A DNA stretch of 53,286 nt from an uncultured Verrucomicrobiota bacterium (GCA_937127435.1 CAKZLZ010000022.1:1-53286); one strand, 5' to 3'; positions 25,899 through 34,923 are shown, counted from the first letter of the stretch. Translations and numbers: made by a program. The notes: a model not told the origin generated them from the sequence alone.

Positions 25899-27887
25899 TT
25901 ACCGGCGCCGGCGTAAACCGATCACCGCGGCCAGTCCAACGCATGCGAACATCAGGATCGTCGCGGGCTCGGGAATGGCGGTGAAGGTACCGTTGCCCGA
26001 CAGGGCATAGTTCTCAGGGGTGTTGATGCTGTTGAAGGAGGAGGGATCAATCCCGCCGGTAATTAACTGCCAGGACTCCCCTCCCAGAGGGGTAAAGCCG
26101 ACGAAACTGATGTTAAGGTTTGCGCCGGAAACATCCGAAAACTCATCCCCGATCAATGTGTCGAATTCGCCATCTCCAGTACCGGAGATTTCCATGGTCA
26201 CGGTGCCACTGGCGAGGGTAGTGCCCTGCAGTTCCAACTCGCCGGGGCTGTTGCCAATATCGACATTTCCATAAACCGTCATACCAGCCAGGGTTCCGGT
26301 ACCGCTGAGGTTTCCGTAGAGGGCGAGGCCTGTCGTATCGCCATCGATGCTGCCGCCAACTCCGAGATTCACATCCCCAAAGATCGTACCGTTCCCGGTG
26401 ATGCTGGTATTTTCATTCAAGGTCAGGACTGTATCCATGGATGCCACATTCAGGGTCCCTCCGTCTATGTCTACCGTGCCACCGGATGCGGAAAAGAGCA
26501 GTCCAACCGAAGCGGCCGTTGCTTTACCCCCATTAAGAATATTGAGGGTGCCCCCGCTGACATTCAGGTTCTGATTGATCTGCAAGTTGGCCGAAGACCC
26601 GTCGATCTTCACCGTTTGGTTGACGTCTAATTCGGTCAGGTTCTTCAAGGTACCGGTGGCTTCCAAGGTGCCGTCTGTGAAGGTCAGGTTCGTCGCATTG
26701 AAATCGCCCACGGTCAGCACACTGCTATTTTGTAACGTAAGATTGCCCGCATCAATGTTGCCGGAAGGTGACCAAGTGCCTCCGTCCAAAATAACCGTCT
26801 GACCACTGGAGGACAAACTGTCCAGGTTTGTTATTGCGCCGGTGGCTTCCAGTGTACCGTTGCTAAAGGTCAGGTTACTCATATCAAAAGCCCCCGTCTT
26901 CAACGTACCACCGGCGAGGGTGGTCGCATCACCCAAATATCCCCCATCGAGAACGACGGTTTGGCCGGAAGAAACACTTCCCAGGTTTGTCAATACGCCG
27001 GTGGCTTCCAGCGTACCGCTGGTGAAGGTCAGGTTGCTCATATCAAAAGCCCCCGTCTTCAACGTTCCCCCGGCGAGAGTGGTGGCATCACCAAAATATC
27101 CTCCATTGAGAACGACGGTCTGACCGGAAGAAATAGGATCCAAATCATTCCCGGCTGCCTCAAGTCTAAGGGTGCCGCCAGATGCAAAATTCAAGTTTGA
27201 CGCGGAAAATAGCCCTCGGGACTCGAGGGTACCACCGTCTTCAATGGAATAAAAAACATTCGAGCCATCGGAACCTTTCATATTATATACGGCTCCGTCG
27301 GAAATGGTGATATTGAGCGTGTTACCTGCTCCACCATCATCTGCGGATTCTTGACTATATAGACTGGTTCCTTGCCCACTGATATTAACGTGGAGGTTGG
27401 CATGCTCAAAAAAATAAAAATCTTCAAAGACGTTATAGGAGGCTGTAACCAATCTGAAACGATTTACATTAACCGTACCTCCGGTTATATTCACATAGCT
27501 ATAAGCATCGCGATGGTCTTTTTCAGCCTCATCCCGGGAAGCCACGATATCACCACTACCTAGGTCAATTATTCCACCGGTGATGTTCAAGGTCGCCGCA
27601 GATCCTCGCCAGGAAGTTAAAATGATATCATGATCATTAGAGGTATAATTACTGCCATTCTGGAGGGTCAGGCTGGTATCTGCGTTTACCGCATGCAGGG
27701 TAACGTCTTCATTTGTGTCCACGTCATATGCACCGGTTGCTCCGATCACAAAGGTGCCATCTGTGAGATCAGGAAAAGCATTCACAACCGCCTGGTCGGT
27801 CACTTGCGCATGGGCACTGAAGAAGCAAAAGCAAAACGCGGTAATGAGTCCAAGCTTAAAAAGGAAAGAAGAGGTGAAGGTTTTCAT
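25899..27887 (-). CDS. Modular PEP-CTERM/autotransporter-repeat surface protein 2
   Basis: A 662-residue paralogue of the flanking genes. The mature start QVTDQAVVNAFPDLTDGTF is almost identical to that of the next paralogue. Modules run A-A-B (LDGGYLGDATTLAGG twice, then ILDGGTWSPSGNIDAGN). A shared C-terminal domain follows (GVGGSIDGDTTGLALYGNL, SFVGFTPLGGESWQLITGG). The tail is IPEPAT, a hydrophobic stretch and RRRR. It lies 33 bases downstream of the 30089 gene, so both are probably one transcription unit. No good Shine-Dalgarno is present. Function is inferred as a cell-surface fibre. Confidence 0.88.
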   Translation of the reverse strand: MKTFTSSFLFKLGLITAFCFCFFSAHAQVTDQAVVNAFPDLTDGTFVIGATGAYDVDTNEDVTLHAVNADTSLTLQNGSNYTSNDHDIILTSWRGSAATLNITGGIIDLGSGDIVASRDEAEKDHRDAYSYVNITGGTVNVNRFRLVTASYNVFEDFYFFEHANLHVNISGQGTSLYSQESADDGGAGNTLNITISDGAVYNMKGSDGSNVFYSIEDGGTLESRGLFSASNLNFASGGTLRLEAAGNDLDPISSGQTVVLNGGYFGDATTLAGGTLKTGAFDMSNLTFTSGTLEATGVLTNLGSVSSGQTVVLDGGYLGDATTLAGGTLKTGAFDMSNLTFSNGTLEATGAITNLDSLSSSGQTVILDGGTWSPSGNIDAGNLTLQNSSVLTVGDFNATNLTFTDGTLEATGTLKNLTELDVNQTVKIDGSSANLQINQNLNVSGGTLNILNGGKATAASVGLLFSASGGTVDIDGGTLNVASMDTVLTLNENTSITGNGTIFGDVNLGVGGSIDGDTTGLALYGNLSGTGTLAGMTVYGNVDIGNSPGELELQGTTLASGTVTMEISGTGDGEFDTLIGDEFSDVSGANLNISFVGFTPLGGESWQLITGGIDPSSFNSINTPENYALSGNGTFTAIPEPATILMFACVGLAAVIGLRRRR

Positions 27888-27920
27888 GATAGTTTTTTTT
27901 AATCTGCGGTATAACGAGAT

Positions 27921-30089
27921 TTACTGACGCCGGCGTAGGCAGATGACCATGGAGAGGACGAGTCCTCCGAGCATGATCCAGGTTGAGGGTTCGGGAATAG
28001 CGGTGAAGGATCCATCGCCTGACATTGCATAATTCTCAGGCGTACTAACGCTATTGAAGGAGGAGGGATCAATCCCACCGCTGATCAACTGCCAGGACTC
28101 CCCTCCCAGAGGGGTAAACCCGACAAAACTGATGTTAAGGATTGCGCCGGAAACATCCGTGAACGCATCGCCTATCAGGGTATCATACTCCCCCACGCCC
28201 GTGCCGAAGATTTCCATAAACACAGTACCGCTGGCGAGAGTGACCCCCTGTAATTCCAATACGCCGGGACTATTGCCAATATCAACATTTCCGTAGACCG
28301 TCACATCCGACAGGGTTCCGGTTCCGCTGAGGTCTCCGTAGAGGGTAAGACCTGTCACGTCGCCATCGATGCTGCCGCCGACTCCTAGATTCACATCGCC
28401 GAAGAGAGTACCGTTTCCAGTGATGCTGCTATTTTCATTGAGGGTCAGGGCGGTATTCAGGGAGCCCACATTCAGGGTGCCCCCGTCAATTTCCACCGTG
28501 CCACCGGATGAAGAAAAGAGCAGGTCACCATTAAAGACCGTAAAGGTGTGGTTCAGAACCGAAACGGAAGCCCCGTTTAAAACGTTGAGGGTACCACCGG
28601 TGACATTTGTATTCTGATTCATCAGCAGATTGGCCGACGCACCGTCGATAGTCACAGTTTGGTTGACGCCTACTTCAGTCAGATTTTGCAAGGTGCCTGT
28701 AGCTTCTAAAGTACCGCTGGTGAAGAGTAGATTGGTCATATCGAAATCCGTTATCTTAACTGTACCGCCGGCGAGTGTGGTAGCATCGCCGAAGCTTCCG
28801 CCATCCAGAATAACCGTGTCACCGCTGGAAAGTGTCCCTAGATTTGTCAACGTGCCCGTGGCTTCCAAGGTACCACTGTTGAAGGTCAAATTGCTCATAT
28901 CAAAGCTCGTCGTCTTGACGGTACCGCCATCGAGCGTGGTAGTATCACCGAAACTTCCTCCGTTTAAAATAACCGTTTGCCCACTGGATAAAGGATCCAG
29001 ATGGGTTAGCACCCCGCTGGTTTCCAATGTGCCGCTAGTGAACGTGAAATTCGTGGCATCATAGTCTCCATCGAGGGTAAGTTCGCCACTGTTTTGCAAA
29101 GTGACATTTCCCGTTTCAATATTTCCTGAAGGAGACCAGATACCTCCATCGAGAATAACGGTTTGGGCACTGGAGGACAGACTGTCCAGGTTTGTCAATG
29201 TACCGGTGGCTTCCAGTGTACCGCTGGTGAAGGAGAGGTTGTTCATATCAAAGGCCCCCGTCTTCAGCGTCCCCCCGGCGAGGGTAGTCGTATCATAAAA
29301 AGCCCCCCCATCGAGAACGATGGTCTGACCGGAAGAAATAGAATCAATATAATACCCGACTCCCCCAAATTTTAGCGTCCCGCCGGAAGCAAAATTCAAG
29401 TTGGCCGCGCTAAAACTTCCGCGGGATTCAAGGGTTCCGCCGCTTTCAATAGAAAAAGAATCTACATGATCGTCATTTGGCATGCTATACACGGCTCCGT
29501 CAGAAACAGTGATATTGACTGTGCCTTCGAATGAGGAACTTAGGGATACTGGTTCATTACTAGAAACACTGGTACCTTGCCCACTGATATTCACGTGGAG
29601 GGTGGAAGGCACTTCAACAGCAACATCCCCCCCTCCCCAAAGGTGGTTATATGCGCGGAAACCGTATAAATTGACGGTTCCTCCAGTTATATTCACATAG
29701 GCAGGGGCCTCGGACGCTCGACCATCATCATCATCCCGATCAGCCATGATATAACCACTTCCCAGGTCAATTATCCCCCCAGTAATGTTCAAGGTCGCCG
29801 CAGATCTATACCAGGAAGCTAAAAGAATATCATGATTATTAGAGGTATAATTACTTCCATTCTGAAGGGTCAGGCTGCTATCTGTGTTTACCGCATGCAG
29901 GGTAACGTCTTCATTTGTGTCCACGTCATATGCGCCGGTTGCTCCGATGACAAAGGTGCCATCTGTGAGATCGGGAAAGGCCTCCACAACCGCCTGGTCG
30001 GTCACTTGCGCATGGGCGTTGAACGCAAAAAGAGCAATCGAAGCGGCGAGGCCGTGTTTGCGAAGAAATGAACGGGTGAAGTTTTTCAT
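27921..30089 (-). CDS. Modular PEP-CTERM/autotransporter-repeat surface protein 3
   Basis: A 722-residue paralogue, first gene of the unit. The signal peptide ends FAFNAHA and the mature start QVTDQAVVEAFPDLTDGTF matches protein 2. Its modules run A-B-A-A. The C-terminal region (SFVGFTPLGGESWQLISGG) is nearly the same as in protein 2. The sorting tail IPEPST, hydrophobic stretch and RRRQ is canonical. The two paralogues share long near-identical DNA stretches, so recent duplication and gene conversion are likely. The motif array upstream (30160-30268) probably controls it. Confidence 0.88.
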   Translation of the reverse strand: MKNFTRSFLRKHGLAASIALFAFNAHAQVTDQAVVEAFPDLTDGTFVIGATGAYDVDTNEDVTLHAVNTDSSLTLQNGSNYTSNNHDILLASWYRSAATLNITGGIIDLGSGYIMADRDDDDGRASEAPAYVNITGGTVNLYGFRAYNHLWGGGDVAVEVPSTLHVNISGQGTSVSSNEPVSLSSSFEGTVNITVSDGAVYSMPNDDHVDSFSIESGGTLESRGSFSAANLNFASGGTLKFGGVGYYIDSISSGQTIVLDGGAFYDTTTLAGGTLKTGAFDMNNLSFTSGTLEATGTLTNLDSLSSSAQTVILDGGIWSPSGNIETGNVTLQNSGELTLDGDYDATNFTFTSGTLETSGVLTHLDPLSSGQTVILNGGSFGDTTTLDGGTVKTTSFDMSNLTFNSGTLEATGTLTNLGTLSSGDTVILDGGSFGDATTLAGGTVKITDFDMTNLLFTSGTLEATGTLQNLTEVGVNQTVTIDGASANLLMNQNTNVTGGTLNVLNGASVSVLNHTFTVFNGDLLFSSSGGTVEIDGGTLNVGSLNTALTLNENSSITGNGTLFGDVNLGVGGSIDGDVTGLTLYGDLSGTGTLSDVTVYGNVDIGNSPGVLELQGVTLASGTVFMEIFGTGVGEYDTLIGDAFTDVSGAILNISFVGFTPLGGESWQLISGGIDPSSFNSVSTPENYAMSGDGSFTAIPEPSTWIMLGGLVLSMVICLRRRQ

Positions 30090-30159
30090 GATAGGAGTTT
30101 TTTATCCGCGGAATGACTTTTAAGGCGTTTTTCCTATATCTGCTAGCACGGGCTATCGG

Positions 30160-30268
30160 ACCAGCTTTTTTCGACGAACGGTATGAATTTATCGACGAAC
30201 GACATCAAAGGGCACATTTGGTCACGTTTGTAAGCCGTTCATCGACAAAAACCGACCGTTCGTCGAAA
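30160..30268 (-). promoter_or_regulatory. CGTTCGTCGA motif array upstream of PEP-CTERM genes 2 and 3
   Basis: CGTTCGTCGA occurs on the minus strand at 30181-30172 and 30202-30193, again 21 bases apart, each followed by an A-rich run. Two inverted copies lie further upstream: GTCGATGAACGG near 30247-30236 and TTCGACGAACGG near 30267-30256. This is the same block as at 25801-25893 with an extra inverted pair. A regulator binding on one helix face fits the spacing. The remainder of 30090-30411 contains no gene. Confidence 0.75.
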
Positions 30269-30411
30269 TGAGATGTACTTTATGGAGGCGTTGCACATAG
30301 ATTGACCCTATATTATTTCATCCAATCAGTTGCATCGTACCTTTTTCCCGTGCGGTTTTCGCTGCCGTAGGATAATCATTCACTGAATAACGATAATCCC
30401 CATACAAAACC

Positions 30412-31557
30412 ATGACCCCCAATTTGTCTATCCTCCGCACCCGGGCGGGGCACAACCCCTGGCAGCACGCCGCCTTTTGGCTGGTGGTGACCGGTCTGGT
30501 GGCACTCAACCTCTACATGTCCCCGGGGGGAGGCCGGATCTCGGGGTTGCTGGCCGCCCGCGTCGTCTTGCATCTGTTATGTTTTGCAGTAGCGATCCTC
30601 TTTCATCTGCAGGTGCTGGTGCCACGGTTCCTGGAGCGGGATCATTACATCACCTACCTGCTGGCATTCCTGTTGACCGCACTGGCCACGGCTTTTATCA
30701 TGTACCACGGCAATGTGATCCTGCGCGAACAGGTGTTTGGACACGGCGTACATTTGGGCCCCCAGGGACAGGGTCCCGGCGGCAGTGGTTTCGGTCCTCC
30801 GGGTATGCGTAACGGCCTGCCTGGAACCTCCAGAGGCTTTGGCCCAAGAGCACAGTTCCGTCCCCCCTTCGGCAAACTGATGTTGGTCTGGGGTGTCCAG
30901 GCCATGATTATGACCGGGCTGGCTCTGTTGTTCCACCTGATCAACACTTACGTCCGAAGTAAGGAATACGAGCAGCAAGGTCTTGAGGCGGAGGTGGCCG
31001 CTCTCAAGGCACAGCTCAGCCCTCACTTTATCTTCAATTCGCTGAACAACATCTACTCGCTGGCTCTGGCAAAATCCGATCTCGCTCCGGACTACACCAT
31101 GAAGCTTTCAAAAATCACGCGTTACATTCTGCACGAGACCTCCCGCCCGGACATTCCGCTGACGCAGGCATTGGATTTTATTCGCGACTACCTCGCCCTG
31201 GAACGCATCCGGCTTGGCGACCGGGCAAAAATCTCCTACCGGATCGAGGGCTCTCCTGAAGAATGCCGTATTACCCCACTCATTCTACTGCCCTTTATCG
31301 AAAATATCTTCAAACACGGCGTCAACCCCGACCCCGGCCAAGCAGAAGTGGATATCCTGGTAACCATTGAGCGTGACGGGGTGATCGACCTGCACTTCTC
31401 CAACCGATTGCTCCCGGAAACCGGAGAGGTCTCTGAAAGTGGCGTGGGATTGGCCAACGTCCGCCGCCGTCTGGAACTCATGTGCCCGAACCGTTATGAA
31501 TTAAACATCTCGCCCGGACCCGAATTTTACACCGTTCACCTCAGGCTACTTCCATGA
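30412..31557 (+). CDS. LytS-type sensor histidine kinase
   Basis: A membrane kinase of 381 residues of the LytS/His_kinase (PF06580) type. There are about four hydrophobic segments. A long Gly/Pro/Arg-rich loop (VHLGPQGQGPGGSGFG, then GPPGMRNGLPGTSRGFG) interrupts the third and fourth. The kinase core follows with ALKAQLSPHFIFNSLNNI (phospho-histidine in SPHF), LILLPFIENIFKHG (N box) and ESGVGLANVRRRLEL (G box). It overlaps the regulator gene by ATGA. The signal is unknown. Confidence 0.9.
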   Translation: MTPNLSILRTRAGHNPWQHAAFWLVVTGLVALNLYMSPGGGRISGLLAARVVLHLLCFAVAILFHLQVLVPRFLERDHYITYLLAFLLTALATAFIMYHGNVILREQVFGHGVHLGPQGQGPGGSGFGPPGMRNGLPGTSRGFGPRAQFRPPFGKLMLVWGVQAMIMTGLALLFHLINTYVRSKEYEQQGLEAEVAALKAQLSPHFIFNSLNNIYSLALAKSDLAPDYTMKLSKITRYILHETSRPDIPLTQALDFIRDYLALERIRLGDRAKISYRIEGSPEECRITPLILLPFIENIFKHGVNPDPGQAEVDILVTIERDGVIDLHFSNRLLPETGEVSESGVGLANVRRRLELMCPNRYELNISPGPEFYTVHLRLLP

Positions 31558-32297
31558 ACCCTCTGCGCTGCCTACTTGTCGACGATGAACCTTTGGCCCA
31601 CGGGGTGATCGAGAACTATGCCGCCCGCCTGCCGGGGGTGGAGATCGTAGCCACTTGTCTCAACACCGCCAGCGCACGCGAGGCCCTGCACGCGCACAAG
31701 ATCGATCTCATGTTCCTCGACATTCAGATGCCGCGCATGACCGGCCTGCACTTTCTCGACCAACTCGAAAACCCGCCACTGGCCATCCTTACCACCGCCT
31801 ACGAAGACTACGCTTTGCAGGGCTACGACCTGGACGTGGTCGATTATTTACTCAAACCTTTTGAGTTCGAACGCTTCGAGCAGGCGATTGCCAAAGCTGA
31901 ATTACGCCTTAGCGCCGTCAATGGCTCCACCCCTTCCGAAAAGATTCCAAGCAATACACCTTCCCTACTGGTGCGATGCGATGGCACCACCCAGCGCGTC
32001 TCCCTCATCAACCTCTGTTATGTTCAGGCCATGGGGGATTACACCAAACTCGGTCTCTGCGACGGACGCGTCCTCTGCTGCCACCAGCCCCTGCACCACT
32101 GGGAAGAGATTCTCCCCGGAGAAACTTTTATTCGCATTCACCGCTCCTATATCCTCTCTCTGAATTGCGTCGAAGAGGTCACCGCCAATTACGATGCGGT
32201 GACCGCCCATATCACGATCCCCATCAGTCGCTCCCACCGTCGTGACTTCACAACCGCCCTGCAGAAACACCAGAAACGCCTGCGAGGGTCCAAGTAA
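31554..32297 (+). CDS. LytTR-family response regulator
   Basis: A 247-residue regulator paired with the preceding kinase. The receiver domain has LLVDDEPLAHGVI and the phospho-aspartate in LMFLDIQMPRMTG, then ILTTAYEDYALQGY and YLLKPFEF. The C-terminal LytTR DNA-binding domain has LINLCYVQAMGDYTKLGL and FIRIHRSYILSLNCVEEV. LytTR regulators usually control cell-surface or extracellular polysaccharide genes, which fits the adjacent sugar cluster, but targets are not shown. Confidence 0.93.
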   Translation: MNPLRCLLVDDEPLAHGVIENYAARLPGVEIVATCLNTASAREALHAHKIDLMFLDIQMPRMTGLHFLDQLENPPLAILTTAYEDYALQGYDLDVVDYLLKPFEFERFEQAIAKAELRLSAVNGSTPSEKIPSNTPSLLVRCDGTTQRVSLINLCYVQAMGDYTKLGLCDGRVLCCHQPLHHWEEILPGETFIRIHRSYILSLNCVEEVTANYDAVTAHITIPISRSHRRDFTTALQKHQKRLRGSK

Positions 32298-32338
32298 AAC
32301 ACCTTTTGGGTATATTGATTTCAAACGTTTCGAAAGGA

Positions 32339-32353
32339 AGAGATTTCAAATCT
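32339..32353. repeat. Small perfect palindrome before the acetyltransferase gene
   Basis: GAGATTTCAAATCTC is a perfect 7-bp inverted repeat around C, about 35 bases upstream of the acetyltransferase start. It could be an operator or part of a terminator for the LytTR gene. There is no T-run. Confidence 0.35.
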
Positions 32354-32387
32354 CGACAGTTTCCTCCCTCCATCGTAGAATTCCTGC

Positions 32388-32918
32388 ATGATCCATCCCT
32401 CCGCAAAAATATATGACCAGGCCCGTATCTTGGGCGATCAGGAAAATTTCTCTCTCGGGGCCCACAGCCAAATCGATGATTTTGTTTTTTGTTATATCGG
32501 GTCAAGCTGTCAAATCGGGCGCAATGTTCACATCTCGAGTTTCTGCAGTATCATCGGGGGTGGCGAATTGATCATGGAAGACTTTTCCGGACTCAGCGCA
32601 GGCTGTCGGCTGATCACCGGATCGGATGACTTTACCGGTCCCTGGCTCACCAACCCCACTGTCCCCCCCGAATTCACCAACGTGCTGCGCGACAAAATCC
32701 GCATCTGCCGCCATGCGGTTCTGGGAACCAACGCGGTGGTGTACCCCGGGGTAACCATCGGTGAAGGGGCGGCCGTGGGCGCCGGCTGTCTGGTGCGCAA
32801 AGATTTGGAACCCTGGACCATTTATGCCGGGACCAATCCCAAACCGGTGGGAAAACGCGATGCCGAAGCCATTCTGGCCAAAGAAAAAGCCTATCTGGAG
32901 TCTGAAGATGGCGGATGA
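32388..32918 (+). CDS. Left-handed beta-helix acyltransferase
   Basis: A 176-residue hexapeptide-repeat acetyltransferase (LbH fold). Repeats of I/V-G-x-x are visible: CYIGSSCQIGRNVHISSFC, then RHAVLGTNAVVYPGVTIGEG and AAVGAGCLVRK. The N-terminus MIHPSAKIYDQARILG matches acyltransferases acting on nucleotide sugars of the FdtC/QdtC type. It overlaps the sugar transferase start by 11 bases. With the PglC- and PglE-like neighbours it probably acetylates an amino sugar. It lacks the Rossmann domain of PglD, so the exact substrate is uncertain. Confidence 0.85.
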   Translation: MIHPSAKIYDQARILGDQENFSLGAHSQIDDFVFCYIGSSCQIGRNVHISSFCSIIGGGELIMEDFSGLSAGCRLITGSDDFTGPWLTNPTVPPEFTNVLRDKIRICRHAVLGTNAVVYPGVTIGEGAAVGAGCLVRKDLEPWTIYAGTNPKPVGKRDAEAILAKEKAYLESEDGG

Positions 32919-33519
32919 TGCCCCCTGGCCGTCATCGGCAAGCAAACGCCTTCTGGATATTTTCGCCGCCACCCTTTTGCTCTTGATGCTTTGGCCGTTG
33001 ATCTTGCTTCTCGCACTTGGCGTAGCTTTTCAGTTGGGCCGCCCCGTTTTTTTTCGACAATCCCGGCCGGGCAGAAACAAAGAAATTTTCACTCTGATCA
33101 AATTCCGCACCCTGCGGGGATCCGAAAAAGACACCGAAAGCCCGGAAGGCAAAATCCCCCCGACGCCCTTTTGCAAATTCCTGCGCGCCTCCGGATTGGA
33201 TGAGCTTCCCGAGCTTTGGAATATTTTGAAAGGCGATATGAGTTTTGTCGGTCCCCGTCCTCTCCTAGTCCGTTATCTCGAACGGTACACACCCGAACAA
33301 CAACGCCGGCACAACATCCGCCCCGGGCTCACCGGACTGGCTCAGGTCAACGGCCGCAATGCGGTCGATTGGAAAACCCGTCTCCAACTCGATGTTGACT
33401 ACGTCGAAACCGCCACCTGCAAAACAGATCTTCACATCCTCTGGAAAACGCTCACCCTGATCGGACGCGGCGAAGGCACGGCCGAACCCGGGGAATTTAT
33501 GGGAACGACAAATGACTAA
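32908..33519 (+). CDS. PglC-like phosphoglycosyl transferase (sugar transferase)
   Basis: An initiating sugar transferase that moves a sugar-1-phosphate to a polyprenyl phosphate at the inner membrane. About 203 residues. One hydrophobic reentrant segment (LLDIFAATLLLLMLWPLILLLAL) is followed by the catalytic region KFRTLRG, the DELPELWNILKGDMSFVGPRPLL core with the Asp-Glu dyad, and RHNIRPGLTGLAQVNGRN. I chose the ATG at 32908, with GGAG seven bases upstream. A longer in-frame reading from 32761 lies inside the acetyltransferase gene. The three neighbouring genes look like one glycan-initiation operon. Confidence 0.92.
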   Translation: MADDAPWPSSASKRLLDIFAATLLLLMLWPLILLLALGVAFQLGRPVFFRQSRPGRNKEIFTLIKFRTLRGSEKDTESPEGKIPPTPFCKFLRASGLDELPELWNILKGDMSFVGPRPLLVRYLERYTPEQQRRHNIRPGLTGLAQVNGRNAVDWKTRLQLDVDYVETATCKTDLHILWKTLTLIGRGEGTAEPGEFMGTTND

Positions 33520-34636
33520 TCGCATCTTCCTTTCTCCCCCGCATCAAAACGGCCGCGAACTTCCGCTGATTCAGGAAGTCCTCGACAGCAACTACCTCGC
33601 GCCGGTCGGCCCCATGCTCGACCGCCTGGAAGCAGAAATGTGCCGGGTCACCGGCATCCCCCACTGTCTGGCCGTCACTTCCGGTACCGCCGCCCTCCAC
33701 TTGGCCCTGCGACATCTATGTGATCATCGTAGCCGACAAGATCCACGTCCCCCGATTGTGATCGCCGCTTCGCTTTCGTTTGTCGCTTCGGTCGCCCCTG
33801 CGATTCACTTGGGTTGCGAAGTGTGGTTTTGCGATGCCGAAGCCGAAAGCTGGACTCTGGATCCCATCCAACTTTCCCATGCACTCAGTGAAGCCAAAGC
33901 TGAAAACCGCGAAGTGCTTTGCGTCCTTCCCACCGATCTTTATGGACAAGCCTGCGATCTGGCAGCCATTCACGGACTCTGTGATCCCGCCGGGATTCCT
34001 GTCCTCTGCGACTCTGCGGAAGCGCTGGGTGTAAAGCGGGAAGGCCCTGATCCCTGGGCGCAAATCTTTTCATTCAACGGCAACAAAATCATCACCTCTT
34101 CCGGGGGCGGCATCCTTGCGTCCCATGACGAGAAACTCATCGCCCACGCCCGCAAGCTGGCCAGTCAGGCCCGCGAAAATTTTGTCCATTACGAACACCG
34201 TGAAATTGGATACAACTTCCGCATGAGCAATTTACTGGCCGCGGTCGCCGTCGCTCAGCTCGAAACCCTCGACGACCGGGTCTCCAAACGCCGGCAGATT
34301 TTTGCCGGATACAAAAAACGTCTGGCCGACGTTGAAGGGATCTCCTTTATGCCCGAAGCCAATTGGAACACCTGCACCCACTGGCTTTCCGTCATCCGCA
34401 TCGACCCGGAAATTTTCGGCGCCGACCGCGAAAAAATCCGCCTGGCGCTTGAAGCGGAAAATATCGAAAGCCGTCCGGTATGGAAACCGCTGCATCAGCA
34501 ACCCGCTCTCCGACAGCTCCGCATGTTTGGAGGCCGGGTCTCAGATCAACTTTTCAATGAAGGCCTCTGCCTTCCCTCCGGTAGTCAACTCACCGAAAAC
34601 GATCAGGATCGGATTTGTGAAGTGATTTGTAAGTAG
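33512..34636 (+). CDS. PLP-dependent aminotransferase (DegT/DnrJ/EryC1 family, PglE-like)
   Basis: A 374-residue nucleotide-sugar aminotransferase. The start MTNRIFLSPPHQNGRELPLI and the pyridoxal lysine in FNGNKIITSSGGGILASHDE match the UDP-4-keto-sugar aminotransferase group. The conserved CDSAEALG and HREIGYNFRMSNLLAAVAVAQLE segments are present. It overlaps the sugar transferase by eight bases, so a shared operon is clear. It would supply the amino group later acetylated by the LbH enzyme. The needed 4,6-dehydratase is not in the window. Confidence 0.92.
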   Translation: MTNRIFLSPPHQNGRELPLIQEVLDSNYLAPVGPMLDRLEAEMCRVTGIPHCLAVTSGTAALHLALRHLCDHRSRQDPRPPIVIAASLSFVASVAPAIHLGCEVWFCDAEAESWTLDPIQLSHALSEAKAENREVLCVLPTDLYGQACDLAAIHGLCDPAGIPVLCDSAEALGVKREGPDPWAQIFSFNGNKIITSSGGGILASHDEKLIAHARKLASQARENFVHYEHREIGYNFRMSNLLAAVAVAQLETLDDRVSKRRQIFAGYKKRLADVEGISFMPEANWNTCTHWLSVIRIDPEIFGADREKIRLALEAENIESRPVWKPLHQQPALRQLRMFGGRVSDQLFNEGLCLPSGSQLTENDQDRICEVICK

Positions 34637-34638
34637 TT

Positions 34639-34678
34639 CCCGATCTCCCCTGGCCGCTCCGGGGAGGGACGAATCGGG
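34639..34678. repeat. Nested hairpin after the aminotransferase gene
   Basis: CCCGAT at 34639-34644 pairs with ATCGGG near 34673-34678, enclosing a second stem of CTCCCC against GGGGAG. It probably terminates the sugar operon. It is one more member of the local palindromic repeats. Confidence 0.55.
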
Positions 34679-34760
34679 CAGGCGAGCCCCCCCCTTTTTG
34701 CTAAATCATAGAGCATTGAAATTTAAAGCGTAGCTGGAATTCCTATTGCTGTGTTTTTTT

Positions 34761-34923
34761 GGCCACAAAAAGGCACGAAAAAAAATACAGCCCCTATAAC
34801 CCCGCTCTGAAACGGGATCATTTAAATAACCATGTAACTTCTGCTGGAACCTTCCGGAAATCAAAATCTGTTTACCCAGAACGGGGTTATAGGGGAGGCG
34901 TTTCTTTTGTGCCTTTTTGTGGC
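34761..34923. repeat. Long inverted-repeat element, copy 1
   Basis: GGCCACAAAAAGGCACGAAA at the left end is mirrored by TTTGTGCCTTTTTGTGGC at the right, and CCCCTATAACCCCG by CGGGGTTATAGGGG inside. The middle is A+T-rich without a gene. A second copy lies at 42816-42940. It fills the gap between convergent genes. The 34681-34760 stretch shows nothing clear. Confidence 0.75.

Noticed and set aside
32322..32338. LacI-like palindrome TTTCAAACGTTTCGAAA before the acetyltransferase gene
   Set aside because: The arms are imperfect and the stretch is short. It may simply be a chance feature of an A+T-rich gap.
32761..32907. Extended start of the sugar transferase gene
   Set aside because: It lies inside the acetyltransferase gene in another frame. 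The ATG at 32908 has a well-spaced GGAG and matches the family start.
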